Below, piece by piece: positions 50,291-58,642 of a stretch of DNA of 64,000 nucleotides. The stretch spans positions 1-64,000 of the forward strand of contig CAJQUW010001771.1 in assembly GCA_907163375.1 (NCBI GenBank), written 5' to 3'. Position numbers and translations under genes: made by a program. This stretch comes from Prostheceraeus crozeri (Eukaryota > Platyhelminthes > Polycladida > Euryleptidae). Position 1 is the first letter of the stretch. Every line of letters starts with the position of its first letter. The notes under the pieces were generated by a model. That model ran no database searches, had not been told where the DNA came from, and saw nothing but the letters and a program-made list of their open reading frames with translations.

Positions 50291-50545
50291 TTACATTTTA
50301 TTAGTAGAGCTAGTGTTTCGTACATCTTTTATCAGTAGTAATTCATCCCTCATCAATATGTGAAAATTCTTTATTCCCAATTGATTAGCAATCTCATTTA
50401 AATCGAAATTTGACGTGGTTTGTTTGCCGTATATTTTTAGAAAGTCAGTCATGTTATTAACCTGAGGACATTTATCGCCTATATTATTACTCAGTATAAC
50501 TGTCGGATTTTCATCTTTCATTTTAAAGGAAATAAATTCTATCAT
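50291..50545 (-). pseudogene. Partial duplicate of the protease N-terminus
   Basis: DFLKIYGKQTTSNFDLNEIA and NQLGIKNFHILMRDELLLIK match the protease's opening segment (ELFKLYGTQTTTNFDLKKIA, ELGIKNFHVLMRGELQFLK) closely, but no catalytic part follows. An extra N-terminal segment of about 30 residues precedes it. It is a duplicated and truncated fragment of the neighbouring gene, with the triple repeat between the copies. Confidence 0.75.
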
Positions 50546-50570
50546 TCAAACTACAATCTAAACGTTACAA

Positions 50571-50750
50571 CTATTGGTGTTTCTGATTATCTTCTTCTCT
50601 TTGAGCATGCTGTTGCCGTTGTTGCTCTTCTATTCGCATTTGTTCTTGTACTTGTTCATATGTTTGTGGGTTTGATACTTCAATATTAATAGGTTGACTT
50701 GTTTGTTGTATAATATTTTCTTCCTCCACTTCTGATAATTGTCTATTCAT
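50571..50750 (-). CDS. Small Gln/Glu-rich protein of 59 residues, unknown
   Basis: ATG at 50750, open to the stop at 50573-50571. The sequence begins MNRQLSEVEEENIIQQTSQP and the rest is a Gln/Glu/Arg helix (EQMRIEEQQRQQHAQREED). Charged-glutamine helix, no family recognised. Same strand as its neighbours. Confidence 0.35.
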   Translation of the reverse strand: MNRQLSEVEEENIIQQTSQPINIEVSNPQTYEQVQEQMRIEEQQRQQHAQREEDNQKHQ

Positions 50751-50785
50751 ATTATAAAATAATTTCTGTCTCTTTTCAATAAGGT

Positions 50786-51013
50786 TTAGAATTTTTTGTC
50801 AATACTAAAATTGTCTCTTCTTTCACCAAGATTTTGAAACAAGACACCAATGTTATGATCACGAAATAAATTGCTCCTCGATTGAAGTTGTATGATTTGC
50901 CTTGTCAGTCCTTCTATTCTCTGTCGTTTTACTTGAAGTCGAAGTCTGCGTTCAATAGATCCAACCATGATATTGTGATAAAGACAACGCTTTACGCAAG
51001 CACTCTCTTTCAA
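50786..51013 (-). CDS. Small basic helical protein, shared with the 58-kb Polinton scrap
   Basis: Up to 75 codons, with a probable internal ATG at the MVGSIERR position. The helical body (RLRLQVKRQRIEGLTRQIIQ, then LQSRSNLFRDHNIGVLFQNL) aligns well with the frame at 58418-58642 (RLETKRRRIQKLTREIIHLQ, then IFEYIGD). Conservation between two element copies supports it as a real gene. Leucine-zipper-like spacing suggests a small dimer. Function unknown. Confidence 0.55.
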   Translation of the reverse strand: MKESACVKRCLYHNIMVGSIERRLRLQVKRQRIEGLTRQIIQLQSRSNLFRDHNIGVLFQNLGERRDNFSIDKKF

Positions 51014-51039
51014 ACGAACTGAGATAAGTTTAAAATTTG

Positions 51040-51276
51040 TTAAATGAGATATAGTTTATAAGCATCAATGAAATCCCTATGACAACGTTGACGAGACAAT
51101 TGTAACTTTCTAAAACAATAGCGTTCAAGTAACCAATAAACCGCGACCAATTTCTGAGCCAAGTTGGCTAACAAAATGGATTTGGTCGCGGTTCCGGTCG
51201 CAAAACTGGCAGCACATTTGGCAAGTGGGGGGAAAGAGAAAGACATAAGTGCGGGTAACAGCTGTTTGATCTGCAT
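51040..51276 (-). CDS. Small protein of 78 residues, unknown
   Basis: Open frame next to the right terminal repeat, with a hydrophobic middle (SILLANLAQKLVAVYWLLER) and a Cys/Arg/His end. Composition here is more GC-rich than the rest of the element. No family is recognised, and an overlapping minus-strand frame (51168-51356) competes. Low confidence that it is expressed. Confidence 0.25.
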   Translation of the reverse strand: MQIKQLLPALMSFSFPPLAKCAASFATGTATKSILLANLAQKLVAVYWLLERYCFRKLQLSRQRCHRDFIDAYKLYLI

Positions 51277-51376
51277 TGTTTTATGAATGCGGGTATCAGC
51301 TGTTCCCTACAATTGGGAGGTTCATCAGAGTGCAAAGCAGTAACAATAACAGGCATTCTAAGAGATTGTGTTACAT

Positions 51377-51881
51377 TCTTAAAGAAATATTTTAGTCACA
51401 TGATATATTTTAAAAACCTGAAAGATGGATAAAATTCATGAATTTGAAATTCTCAACTTTTATGATTTTCGGTGTCCTGGAACGGTCATGATTTTCAAGT
51501 TAAAAATTGTAATTCTCAAATTTTGAGATTCTCAACTTTTATGATTTTCGGTGTCCTGGAACGGTCATGATTTTAAGGGTGAAAATTGTAATTCTCAAAT
51601 TTGAGATTTTGAAAAATTTGAAAAATTGGGTATTTTTAAAAACGCCCAAATTTATGAATTTAGGTCTTCATAACCTGAAAAAGGGTTCAAATTCATGAAT
51701 TTATGTCGTTTTTAAGAATGCCATTTTTTGAAAAAATGGTACTTTTTGAATGGACTAAATTCATGTATTTAGGTCTTAATAACCTGAAAAAGGGTTCAAA
51801 TTCATGAATTTATGTCGTTTTTAAAGATACTATTTTTTTTGAATTTTAATGGTGTCCTGGAACGGTCTTTTGCCCATTACT
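51377..51881. repeat. Right terminal inverted repeat, inner Polinton
   Basis: 505 bp, complement of 34246-34740 with few differences and a short length change. Confidence 0.95.
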
Positions 51882-51887
51882 GGGGTC
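51882..51887. repeat. Target-site duplication, right copy, inner Polinton
   Basis: GGGGTC, identical to 34240-34245. Confidence 0.9.
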
Positions 51888-52565
51888 AGTGAAATTTGAT
51901 GAAAAATGTTTTGGTGAAGGTCCCAGGTCGAAATGACACTTTGGAAAATTTTCAAAATTTTACCCATACAAAGCCACTCTGACACTTAGGATTTTTTCAG
52001 GTGAACTCAGACCTAAATCTTGTAACAGCTCTAACTTTTGAACGGCTGGTCCGATTGACTCGCGGCAAAAATGGCGTCGAGCAGTTTTTTCTCCTCTTTC
52101 AAACGAGTAGCTGTAAGACAAAATCCGTCCACTAGAACCAAAGTTAGAAGATTGCTGTCGGGGGGGGGGGGGTCAGTGAAATTTGATGAAACAAACTTTG
52201 GTGAGGGTCCCAGGTCGAAATGCGAAACTTTGGAAAATTTTCAAAATTTTACCCATACAAAGCCACTCTGACACTTAGGATTTTTTCAGGTGAGCTACGA
52301 CAGTCCACCCTCCCAACCTGGCCGGCAGACCACGCCAACCTGGACAGCACATCACCGCGCGCTACGGCGGCCGGCCAGAGGGGGGGGACGTCAGACTCGA
52401 AGCAACACGGCGGCACACCACGACCGACTCGACGGACAGGAGGGGGGGACGTCAGACTCGAAGCAACACGACGGCACACCACGACCGACTCGACGGACAG
52501 GAGGGGGGGACGTCAGCGACGGCGGCCATCTTGCGCGGTCCAGAAGTGGAGTTTTACTTACTACT
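51888..52565. repeat. Right terminal inverted repeat of outer Polinton, outer half
   Basis: Complement of the left terminal repeat. It has one extra copy of the 60-bp block GACGTCAGACTCGAAGCAAC to GACAGGAGGGGGG compared with the left end. It ends GTTTTACTTACTACT, the complement of the left terminus. Confidence 0.95.
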
Positions 52566-52571
52566 AGAGCC
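52566..52571. repeat. Target-site duplication, right copy, outer Polinton
   Basis: AGAGCC, one mismatch to ATAGCC at 12141-12146. Confidence 0.75.
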
Positions 52572-53423
52572 AACAAACTTTACTAGTCATCAGATCCTCT
52601 GTCTGATTCACATAAAAATGATGCGACGAGGGAGTGATGTTTTCTGTATAACTTATAAATATTCGCAGCAGCCTACCAGTATCACACATCTGTACAATGT
52701 ACTGAACATATGTAGGCCTACCAAGTAGAACTTCAAACTCGCCCAAGCTATCCTTTTCCAAAGTTATGTAACTTATTCTTCATTGAGTTATAAATTAAAA
52801 CGACAAAATGCAAATTTATGAATTCATCAATCTCGATCAGTGATCCCGTTTATGGACAGTTTGTATGAAAAGTCTCAAAGGAAGACGTATCGGTGCGGGT
52901 TGACTTTTTGTCTAAGATGATGAATGAACAAATTGATGCAGATAAGAGTGTTTTCTTTTCCTTCGATGCCGATAAGAACAATTCTTCAGCTCGTGCGTGG
53001 GATAATATAAGATAAACAATTAGCGATTCTTTCATCTCTACAATTAATATCTTCATCAGAACTATCTTACCATTACCAGCTAGGAAAGCAGTCACTTCGA
53101 GTAATATCTTTTCATTATTCCTCACTTGAAAATTGCTGTAGAATATTATTTTTAACCGATAGGGATTTTTCATTTTCAGCTTCATATTATGCAGGGAAAC
53201 GACATGCTTCACCAGTGCTTAAAAAGTGATAAGCTGTGTTTGCATCGTCAAAGTTGCGATCATATCGAAACAACCGATGTTCATAGTGCAGCATGAGGTA
53301 AATTTATCAGTATATCATATGCATATCAAATCAGTAGGCCTAGATATAGGAAAAAAGAGCAAGTAATAATGTGGTGTGCGCTTGCTCTAGAAGTTTTGCA
53401 CAAAATTGGACATGGTATAACTA
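52572..53423. other. Right flank, no gene recognised
   Basis: AT-rich sequence with two TAGGCCTA-type strings (near 52709 and 53336). The open frame at 52850-53212 has no recognised domain and is not supported. Confidence 0.4.
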
Positions 53424-54678
53424 CAGATTGTTTCATAAAAAATGGATCACCCTTAAACATCGCCTTAACTTCAATTTTGTCTAACTCCGCCAAACTTAAA
53501 CGAATTTCTCTGAAATTTGGAAGATATGTCAGTTGTGCTTACTAATATCATTGTTGGAAATTTCAAGCATGAATATTGAGTTGTTTTCCTGTTATAGATA
53601 AAAAAGTAGTAGATAATTTGATCTTCATTTAGCAATGTTACACAAAATCATACCTCACTCTTATAAAATTACATTTGTTTCCTTTGTTATGTAATATGTT
53701 GTTCTACAAGCCAAAAGCTATCACGCAAAACAAAAATAAAGAAAATCGGTCAATCAGAGCCAGTATAGCACCATTATTCATCAACAATAATGTAACTGCT
53801 ACATGTGATTAACTGGACTTCATGTTCCATAGCTTCCTGACTTCGTTGCGGTGGTGTTGGCAGCACTCCTGATCGCTTTCAGCTAGAAATCTATCTCTTA
53901 CCGGTTGAAAACAATACAAAGCACAAATGAACAATAACGAGATCGCATTCACAAAAGGCAGTGTCAGCCTTGCTAGAACTAGGCTTTCCTTTGCGAGCTA
54001 CAAGCAAGCGACTAAATGTCCCTTACACAAATGTGCATCGATGGCATAATGATGATTTTCGACTCTGTCGTAAAGAGGGCTCTGGCCGTCCACGCAAAAC
54101 ATCCAAAAGTAGAGACCGCCTAATTTTGAGATTTGTTAAAGTTGATCCAATTCTCTCGTTAACTGAGATGGCTGCACTAGACTTTTACACTAGACATTTA
54201 CATCGTCCCCGGGTACAAGGTGGTGCGACTCTACTGATTTGGGCTGGCATTTGGACCAATGGCCGCTCTGAACTTCACATACAGCAAGGAACCATGAATT
54301 CTGAACGCTATGCGAATGTTTTACGAATGAACATTGGCCAAATGACAGATCAACTTGGTGATCCATCGACTTGGTTATTTATGGATGATAATGCTACGTG
54401 TCACAGGAGTAGTAGAGTCAACTTATGCAAGTCTCAATTAGGGCTTAGGACATTATCTTGGCCAGCTCGTTCTCCTGATCTGAATCCCATAGAAAATGTA
54501 TGGAGTATTCTAAAACGTAACGTTCTTAAGAACTGTTACTGTATCATAGCTTATCAGATTATACAAGGACATTTAAATATATTAGGGACATGAAATAACA
54601 TGAAAAATGCTTTCTGTGTCATACTTATGTTTTATTTAGTCAAATTTTAGGATGATCCACTTTTTATGAAACGGACTG
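53424..54678 (+). mobile_element. Tc1/mariner-type transposon, internally deleted
   Basis: Ends match as inverted repeats of about 30 bp (CAGATTGTTTCATAAAAAAT and the complement of AGTTT-like CCACTTTTTATGAAACGGACTG), with TA on both sides (53422-53423, 54679-54680). The length, about 1.26 kb, is short for a Tc1 element. It is flanked by host-type AT-rich DNA. Decayed in the terminal repeats at several positions, so not recent. Confidence 0.85.
53961..54593 (+). pseudogene. Tc1-like transposase with internal deletion
   Basis: The frame starts in the helix-turn-helix region (LGFPLRATSKRLNVPYTNVH, RRKEGSGRPRKTSKSRDRL pattern). It then jumps from LTEMAALDF to the middle of the catalytic domain (GGATLLIWAGIWTNGRSELH). 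The second Asp lies in FMDDNATCHRS and the Glu in SPDLNPIENVWSILKRN, the DD34E spacing of Tc1. The segment with the first Asp, about 120 residues, is missing, so the product cannot be active. About 210 codons compared with the usual 340. The start codon may also be non-authentic. Confidence 0.85.
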
Positions 54679-54727
54679 TATTTAACCATGCTATAGCCTA
54701 TCTGTAGTAGGCCCATTAATAAAGTAG

Positions 54728-54860
54728 CTGTTTCTAGCAGGCTTGCCGTTGGGATTGGAATTCCAATTGGGATCCCAATAGCTGTTGGGATTGGATTGGG
54801 ATTGGGCTACCAAAAATCCACCCCAATCCCAATAAATCCCAATAGATCCCAATATGCCCT
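54728..54860. repeat. TTGGGAT-type simple repeat with inverted half
   Basis: TTGGGATTGGATTGGGATTGGG is followed by its complement-like run CCAATCCCAATAAATCCC, giving a foldback of short G-rich and C-rich blocks. The G-rich half could form unusual structures. No function is inferred. Confidence 0.7.
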
Positions 54861-55058
54861 CTCCCAACAAAATATGCATGTAATCGTTGACATTAGTCAG
54901 TGCGCTACAAATTTTTTCAGGTTGTACAGAGCAGTTCATTTTTCTGTGTCTCCAATCTGACCTTGCCTCTCTCGAATTCGAGCATTGAGAGCTCTTAGTG
55001 TGATCTACACAAATTTTAGGCTTTAACCCTAGTCTATGGCTTTAATGATAAATTGACC

Positions 55059-55080
55059 AAGTGCTTAATTTTAAGCACTT
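55059..55080. repeat. GTGCTTAA/TTAAGCAC palindrome, copy 1
   Basis: AAGTGCTTAATTTTAAGCACTT. Each arm carries TTAA. Others are at 55592, 55943, 57551 and 57919. Confidence 0.85.
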
Positions 55081-55591
55081 TTCACACTTTTAGAAAATGG
55101 ATATTATTTAGTATTCATGACACAGAAAACCAGCCGACAACTCCACAACTGTAATCATTACGTTCAAGTATAATACGTCCTAATTTGGAATCCTCTTATC
55201 GGTCTTGCTTTTTGTTTGACATCACTTTGAACAAAAATATATTTTTGAAAATATCAGAAAATTGTCATTTTGTAAAAGCTATACGGTTTTTTATTTGACA
55301 GTCTGTGAATATTGAATAGCACTGTAATATGTGAAATGCGATGAAAAATCAGAAGAAAGAGGTTATAGAAGCTTTGGGGACTTCAAAATGTGAAATTTTT
55401 TCATTTTTATGCTAATTTTTAACATATTTTGTTCAATGAAAAAATGTTTTATCAACATTATTGTGTTTTAAAGACGCCAAGCCGTTGGGATTAGTACAGA
55501 TTGATGGAATGTGTGTTCATAGAAAATTATGTAAGCGCAGTTAAAATTAAATACATTTCTCAGCCGCTGTCGCTGGTTAAATATGAGAAAT

Positions 55592-55617
55592 AAAAGTGCT
55601 TAATCTTAAGCACTTTT
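55592..55617. repeat. GTGCTTAA/TTAAGCAC palindrome, copy 2
   Basis: AAAAGTGCTTAATC and the complementary arm TTAAGCACTTTT. Confidence 0.85.
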
Positions 55618-55942
55618 CTCTTTTTAGATAATATATACCAAAGTGCAGGCACGACACCAAAGTGATAGCTAAGCTTGCTATTTTTGATGTGTATGATATG
55701 CTTTCACAATTGTTGCATTATATCGGTTATACCTGATGGCTATAAACCTATAATTTTGTATAACCTTTCTATAGCGTAGTACCCGGCCTAGTTACCAGAA
55801 GGGCTTTTATAACATATTTACCTAAAGATACTGCATGTTAGTTGTGCTACACAACTTGGATAAATCCTCAGTGATTAGGAAAAGTTATGATTGATAACTC
55901 ACATCATAAATATTATTCTAGTTCACATAGCAATGAGATGGT

Positions 55943-55968
55943 AAAAGTTCTTAATTTTAAGCATTTTT
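55943..55968. repeat. GTGCTTAA/TTAAGCAC palindrome, copy 3 (degenerate)
   Basis: AAAAGTTCTTAATTTTAAGC followed by ATTTTT, with two mismatches from the others. Confidence 0.6.
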
Positions 55969-56212
55969 GACAAATGTACTCATACTTCGTTTTTGGTACG
56001 TAAAATGGCTAAGTTACCAGTTTTAGTTAATCAATCTACACCCCAATGTATCCGAAAAGAAAAACGCCGTTTCTTCTAAATATCATCTCTGTTTACATAT
56101 CTGCGAAATCTCAATCAATGTACCGACAGGTTTACGAGTAGGCTTATTATCAGCCAAATAAATCACGTAATTTGTATGATAGAATAGTCAGTGAAAGTCT
56201 ATTTAAACTCGT

Positions 56213-57400
56213 TTTTGACGTCGTTTTGGGGGAAGTCCTTCTTGAATGTGCTTCGACCAACAGGGGCGAGTTGAGCTTGGTTTGCAGATAGGTTTTTCGC
56301 AGAAGAAACATTGAAATGATGTTGTGTTTCGCTCGCTTTCAGCATATCCATGTCGGCAAATGTAGCATGGTTTGGATGAGGCTAATGAGTTGGCCTATGA
56401 GAGCTCTGCATCAGATCTTGAGGAAAGTCCAGAGAATCTCTTCTTGTCTCATTTCCAACTTTGATCATAGTGAAATGGACAAGACTGTTTGCTAAATTCA
56501 TTTTGAAGTCGGCATGAGTCAATTCAGATTGTCAAGGCTTAAAATATATATACGCCAAGAAGGAATTAGTAAAAATTAATCCCAGAACACCACATGCCTG
56601 GCGTATATACGGTGAGTGTGTTTTGACAGCATCTTCGAATCCTAAAGCACCGGTTCTGAAGTGATTGAATACATCGATCGAAGAAAAATACTTCAAATAT
56701 TCCTCGGCTACCTGCGGTCTGGGTATCTCACCGTGATGCTTTGTTTTCCTTGGATTTCCAGCGATCGCAGTAGAGCACGTTGAAATGAACTGCTTCTTCT
56801 TTAAATCCATGAAGCTAACACCCTGGAGGTCTGTGTCATCAAGTTTCGCGGCATAAGCTATCCATTCCCCTCGCTCGAGTTCTCTCTCATTCAGTAGCTC
56901 TTTCGGATAGTTCTTGTGTGCTGTTTTTACTAGCACGATTGAATATAGACCTACTTTCATCAATTCAGTCGAACTCTTGACGGAACCGAACCAAGAGTCT
57001 GCAATCACAACTCTCCCTGATCAATAATAATCCTTTGTCAGTCTCAACACTGCGGCTGTGGTAGCTCCGTATTCTGAAACGTGGTCTTTTTCTCGCATTC
57101 TCTCTTTTCCTTCGTTTAATTCTATCTTAAGAACGATGTTTGACCGTGCGTCCGACATATCCTTGATTTCATTGCCGATCGGTCGCGGTTTGCGAATAAT
57201 TTTGACTTTTCCAGTCAGTCCTTTATGGTAAGATTTAACCATGCTTTCGTCCAGACAAAGCCGGTCCCCAGGACTAAGAGCGCATTGGAAGGTTTCGTTG
57301 ACGCTGCTGATGAAGTCAATGATTTCTTATCGGGATCTTCTGCCTTCGAAAACTTCAGATACTGCAGCATGATGATTACTCAATCAATGTTTACTCATAT
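56213..57400 (-). pseudogene. piggyBac-like transposase, decayed
   Basis: In order on the minus strand: YLKFSKAEDPDK, then the first catalytic Asp in RLCLDESMVKSYHKGLTGK, the typical KPRPIGNE, the second Asp in VIADSWFGSVKSSTELMK, VKTAHKNYP, and a third Asp in FSSIDVFNHFRTG, followed by TNSFLAYIYF. A Cys-rich tail (CYICRHGYAESE, FQCFFCEKPIC) ends at 56213, as in piggyBac/PGBD proteins, which join at TTAA. One in-frame TGA (57021-57023), a stop after the core at about 56532 and a frame change near 57340 make it inactive. The N-terminal third is missing. Confidence 0.75.
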
Positions 57401-57550
57401 GAAAGTCATAATGATATCCTAATATAATCATATTTTAACATAAATGAATATAGTTGATCATTATGGTTGCTTATCGCCCCATATTAATGCAGATTTAACT
57501 CATATTCAGGTAGTTATACACATACAATTTCAGAAGGAACTTGAAATAGG

Positions 57551-57575
57551 AAAGTGCTTAATATTAAGCACTTTT
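57551..57575. repeat. GTGCTTAA/TTAAGCAC palindrome, copy 4
   Basis: AAAGTGCTTAATATTAAGCA followed by CTTTT, on the far side of the transposase from copies 1-3. Confidence 0.85.
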
Positions 57576-57918
57576 CTCTTTAATCTATGATAGCAATTTT
57601 AGGAAAAACTATTAAGTGTGCATACTTGACTGCTATACATATCATTCGTAAGATATAGGCCTAGGAATTAGCACAATATCAATGGCTTGGCGGGTTTGCT
57701 TCAGTGTCAATTTCTTGCTTTCGTCGTTTTCAGACGTGTGAAAAATACCTACATTTTCTGTTAATTATCAAATAAAAATATTGATAGGTTTCTCAAGCCG
57801 CTGCCTGTTATCTTTTATAACAATTCATATCGTTCTTCTTTTGCAGAAAGTGGTCCAGAGTTATTAGTGGTTGTAGTTTTGAAGAAATATGCTTTCAAAG
57901 TGGAGTACTTGAATTTAG

Positions 57919-57944
57919 AAAAGTGCTTAAAATTAAGCACTTTT
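57919..57944. repeat. GTGCTTAA/TTAAGCAC palindrome, copy 5
   Basis: AAAAGTGCTTAAAATTAAGC followed by ACTTTT, 113 bases ahead of the third Polinton's terminus. Confidence 0.85.
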
Positions 57945-58056
57945 GTACCTATCTTTAAAGGCAGATTTTCGTCTTCCAACTGCTTGTGAGCGCTAGCCGC
58001 TTTAAGATATCACCAAACATTACCCAAATAAAAAATCCTAAAAGTTAATCCACCTT

Positions 58057-58642
58057 AGTAATGGGCAAAAGACCGTTCCAGGACACCATAAAATTCAAAA
58101 AAATAGTATCTTTAAAAACGACATAAATTCATGAATTTGAACCCTTTTTCAGGTTATGAAGACCTAAATTCATAAATTTGGGCGTTTTTAAAAATACCCA
58201 ATTTTTCAAAATTTTCAAAATCTCAAATTTGAGAATTACAATTTTCACCCTTAAAATCATGACCGTTCCAGGACACCGAAAAAATCATAAAAGTTGAGAA
58301 TTTCAAATTTGTGATTATGACATTTCACCCTTAAAATCATGACCGTTCCAGGACACCGAAAATCATAAAAGTTGAGAATTTCAAATTTGAGAATTACAAT
58401 TTTTTCTCTCTCTTAAATCATGTTCTATAATTGATGTGCGGGTCTCCGATGTATTCAAAAATTCTTCTCATATCCAAGTGTAAGAATATTTTACTTTGTG
58501 CTTGCAGATGTATGATTTCCCTTGTTAACTTCTGAATTCTTCTCCGCTTTGTCTCCAATCGAACAGATCTTTCAGTTTTGCTTGCTAAGCAGTCATGGTA
58601 CCGCGCGAAGCGGGGTAAACTTATAGGCGGACATATAACCAC
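58057..58642. mobile_element. Terminal scrap of a third Polinton, relative of the inner one
   Basis: It begins AGTAATGGGCAAAAGACCG and follows the inner element's terminal repeat for about 350 bp, lacking one internal block and having its own length changes. It then has a minus-strand frame (58418-58642) related to the small basic gene of the inner element (50786-51013). That gene points toward this terminus, while in the inner element it points away from the terminus it neighbours. The arrangement therefore differs. No other end is seen in the window. Broken remnant. Confidence 0.85.

Larger units (their letters stand above)
34246..51881. mobile_element. Inner Polinton/Maverick element nested in the outer one's right terminal repeat
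   Basis: 17,636 bp. The ends start AGTAATGGGCAAAAGACCG and close with the complement. The flanking hexamer GGGGTC is identical on both sides. It is far more AT-rich than the outer element and its genes share little sequence with those of the outer one, so it belongs to a different Polinton family. Contents: ATPase, polymerase, capsid, protease, integrase, phospholipase-like, fibre-like and several unknown genes. Broken, with about eight breaks spread over several genes, although the polymerase looks whole. It is younger than the outer copy because it sits inside it, and its two terminal repeats still match closely. Confidence 0.95.
12147..52565. mobile_element. Outer Polinton/Maverick element (interrupted by a second Polinton)
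   Basis: The ends begin AGTAGTAAGTAAAACTCC and close with its complement, as expected of Polintons, which start with AGT. The flanking hexamers ATAGCC (12141-12146) and AGAGCC (52566-52571) match at 5 of 6 positions, the duplication length this family makes. Subtracting the nested insertion (34246-51881 plus its 6-bp duplication) leaves about 22.8 kb, slightly long for the family. The hallmark genes are all present: protein-primed polymerase B, retroviral-type integrase, adenain-like protease, FtsK/HerA-type ATPase and jelly-roll capsid. The copy is broken, with about seven breaks over its genes. It is older than the inner element. Composition is moderately GC-balanced, unlike the inner copy. 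Confidence 0.95.
54861..56212. other. Flank holding palindromes, likely left part of the piggyBac-like element
   Basis: No gene. It contains three copies of a 20-26-bp palindrome AAGTGCTTAA-TTAAGCACTT (55059-55080, 55592-55617, and a weaker one at 55943-55968). Confidence 0.5.

Noticed and set aside
52220-52586. Arg/Thr/Gly-rich frames at the right end
   Set aside because: These are translations of the GC-rich terminal repeat, with mirror frames at 12122-12452.
57225-57422. Plus-strand frame of 65 codons
   Set aside because: It is the shadow of the piggyBac-like transposase on the opposite strand.
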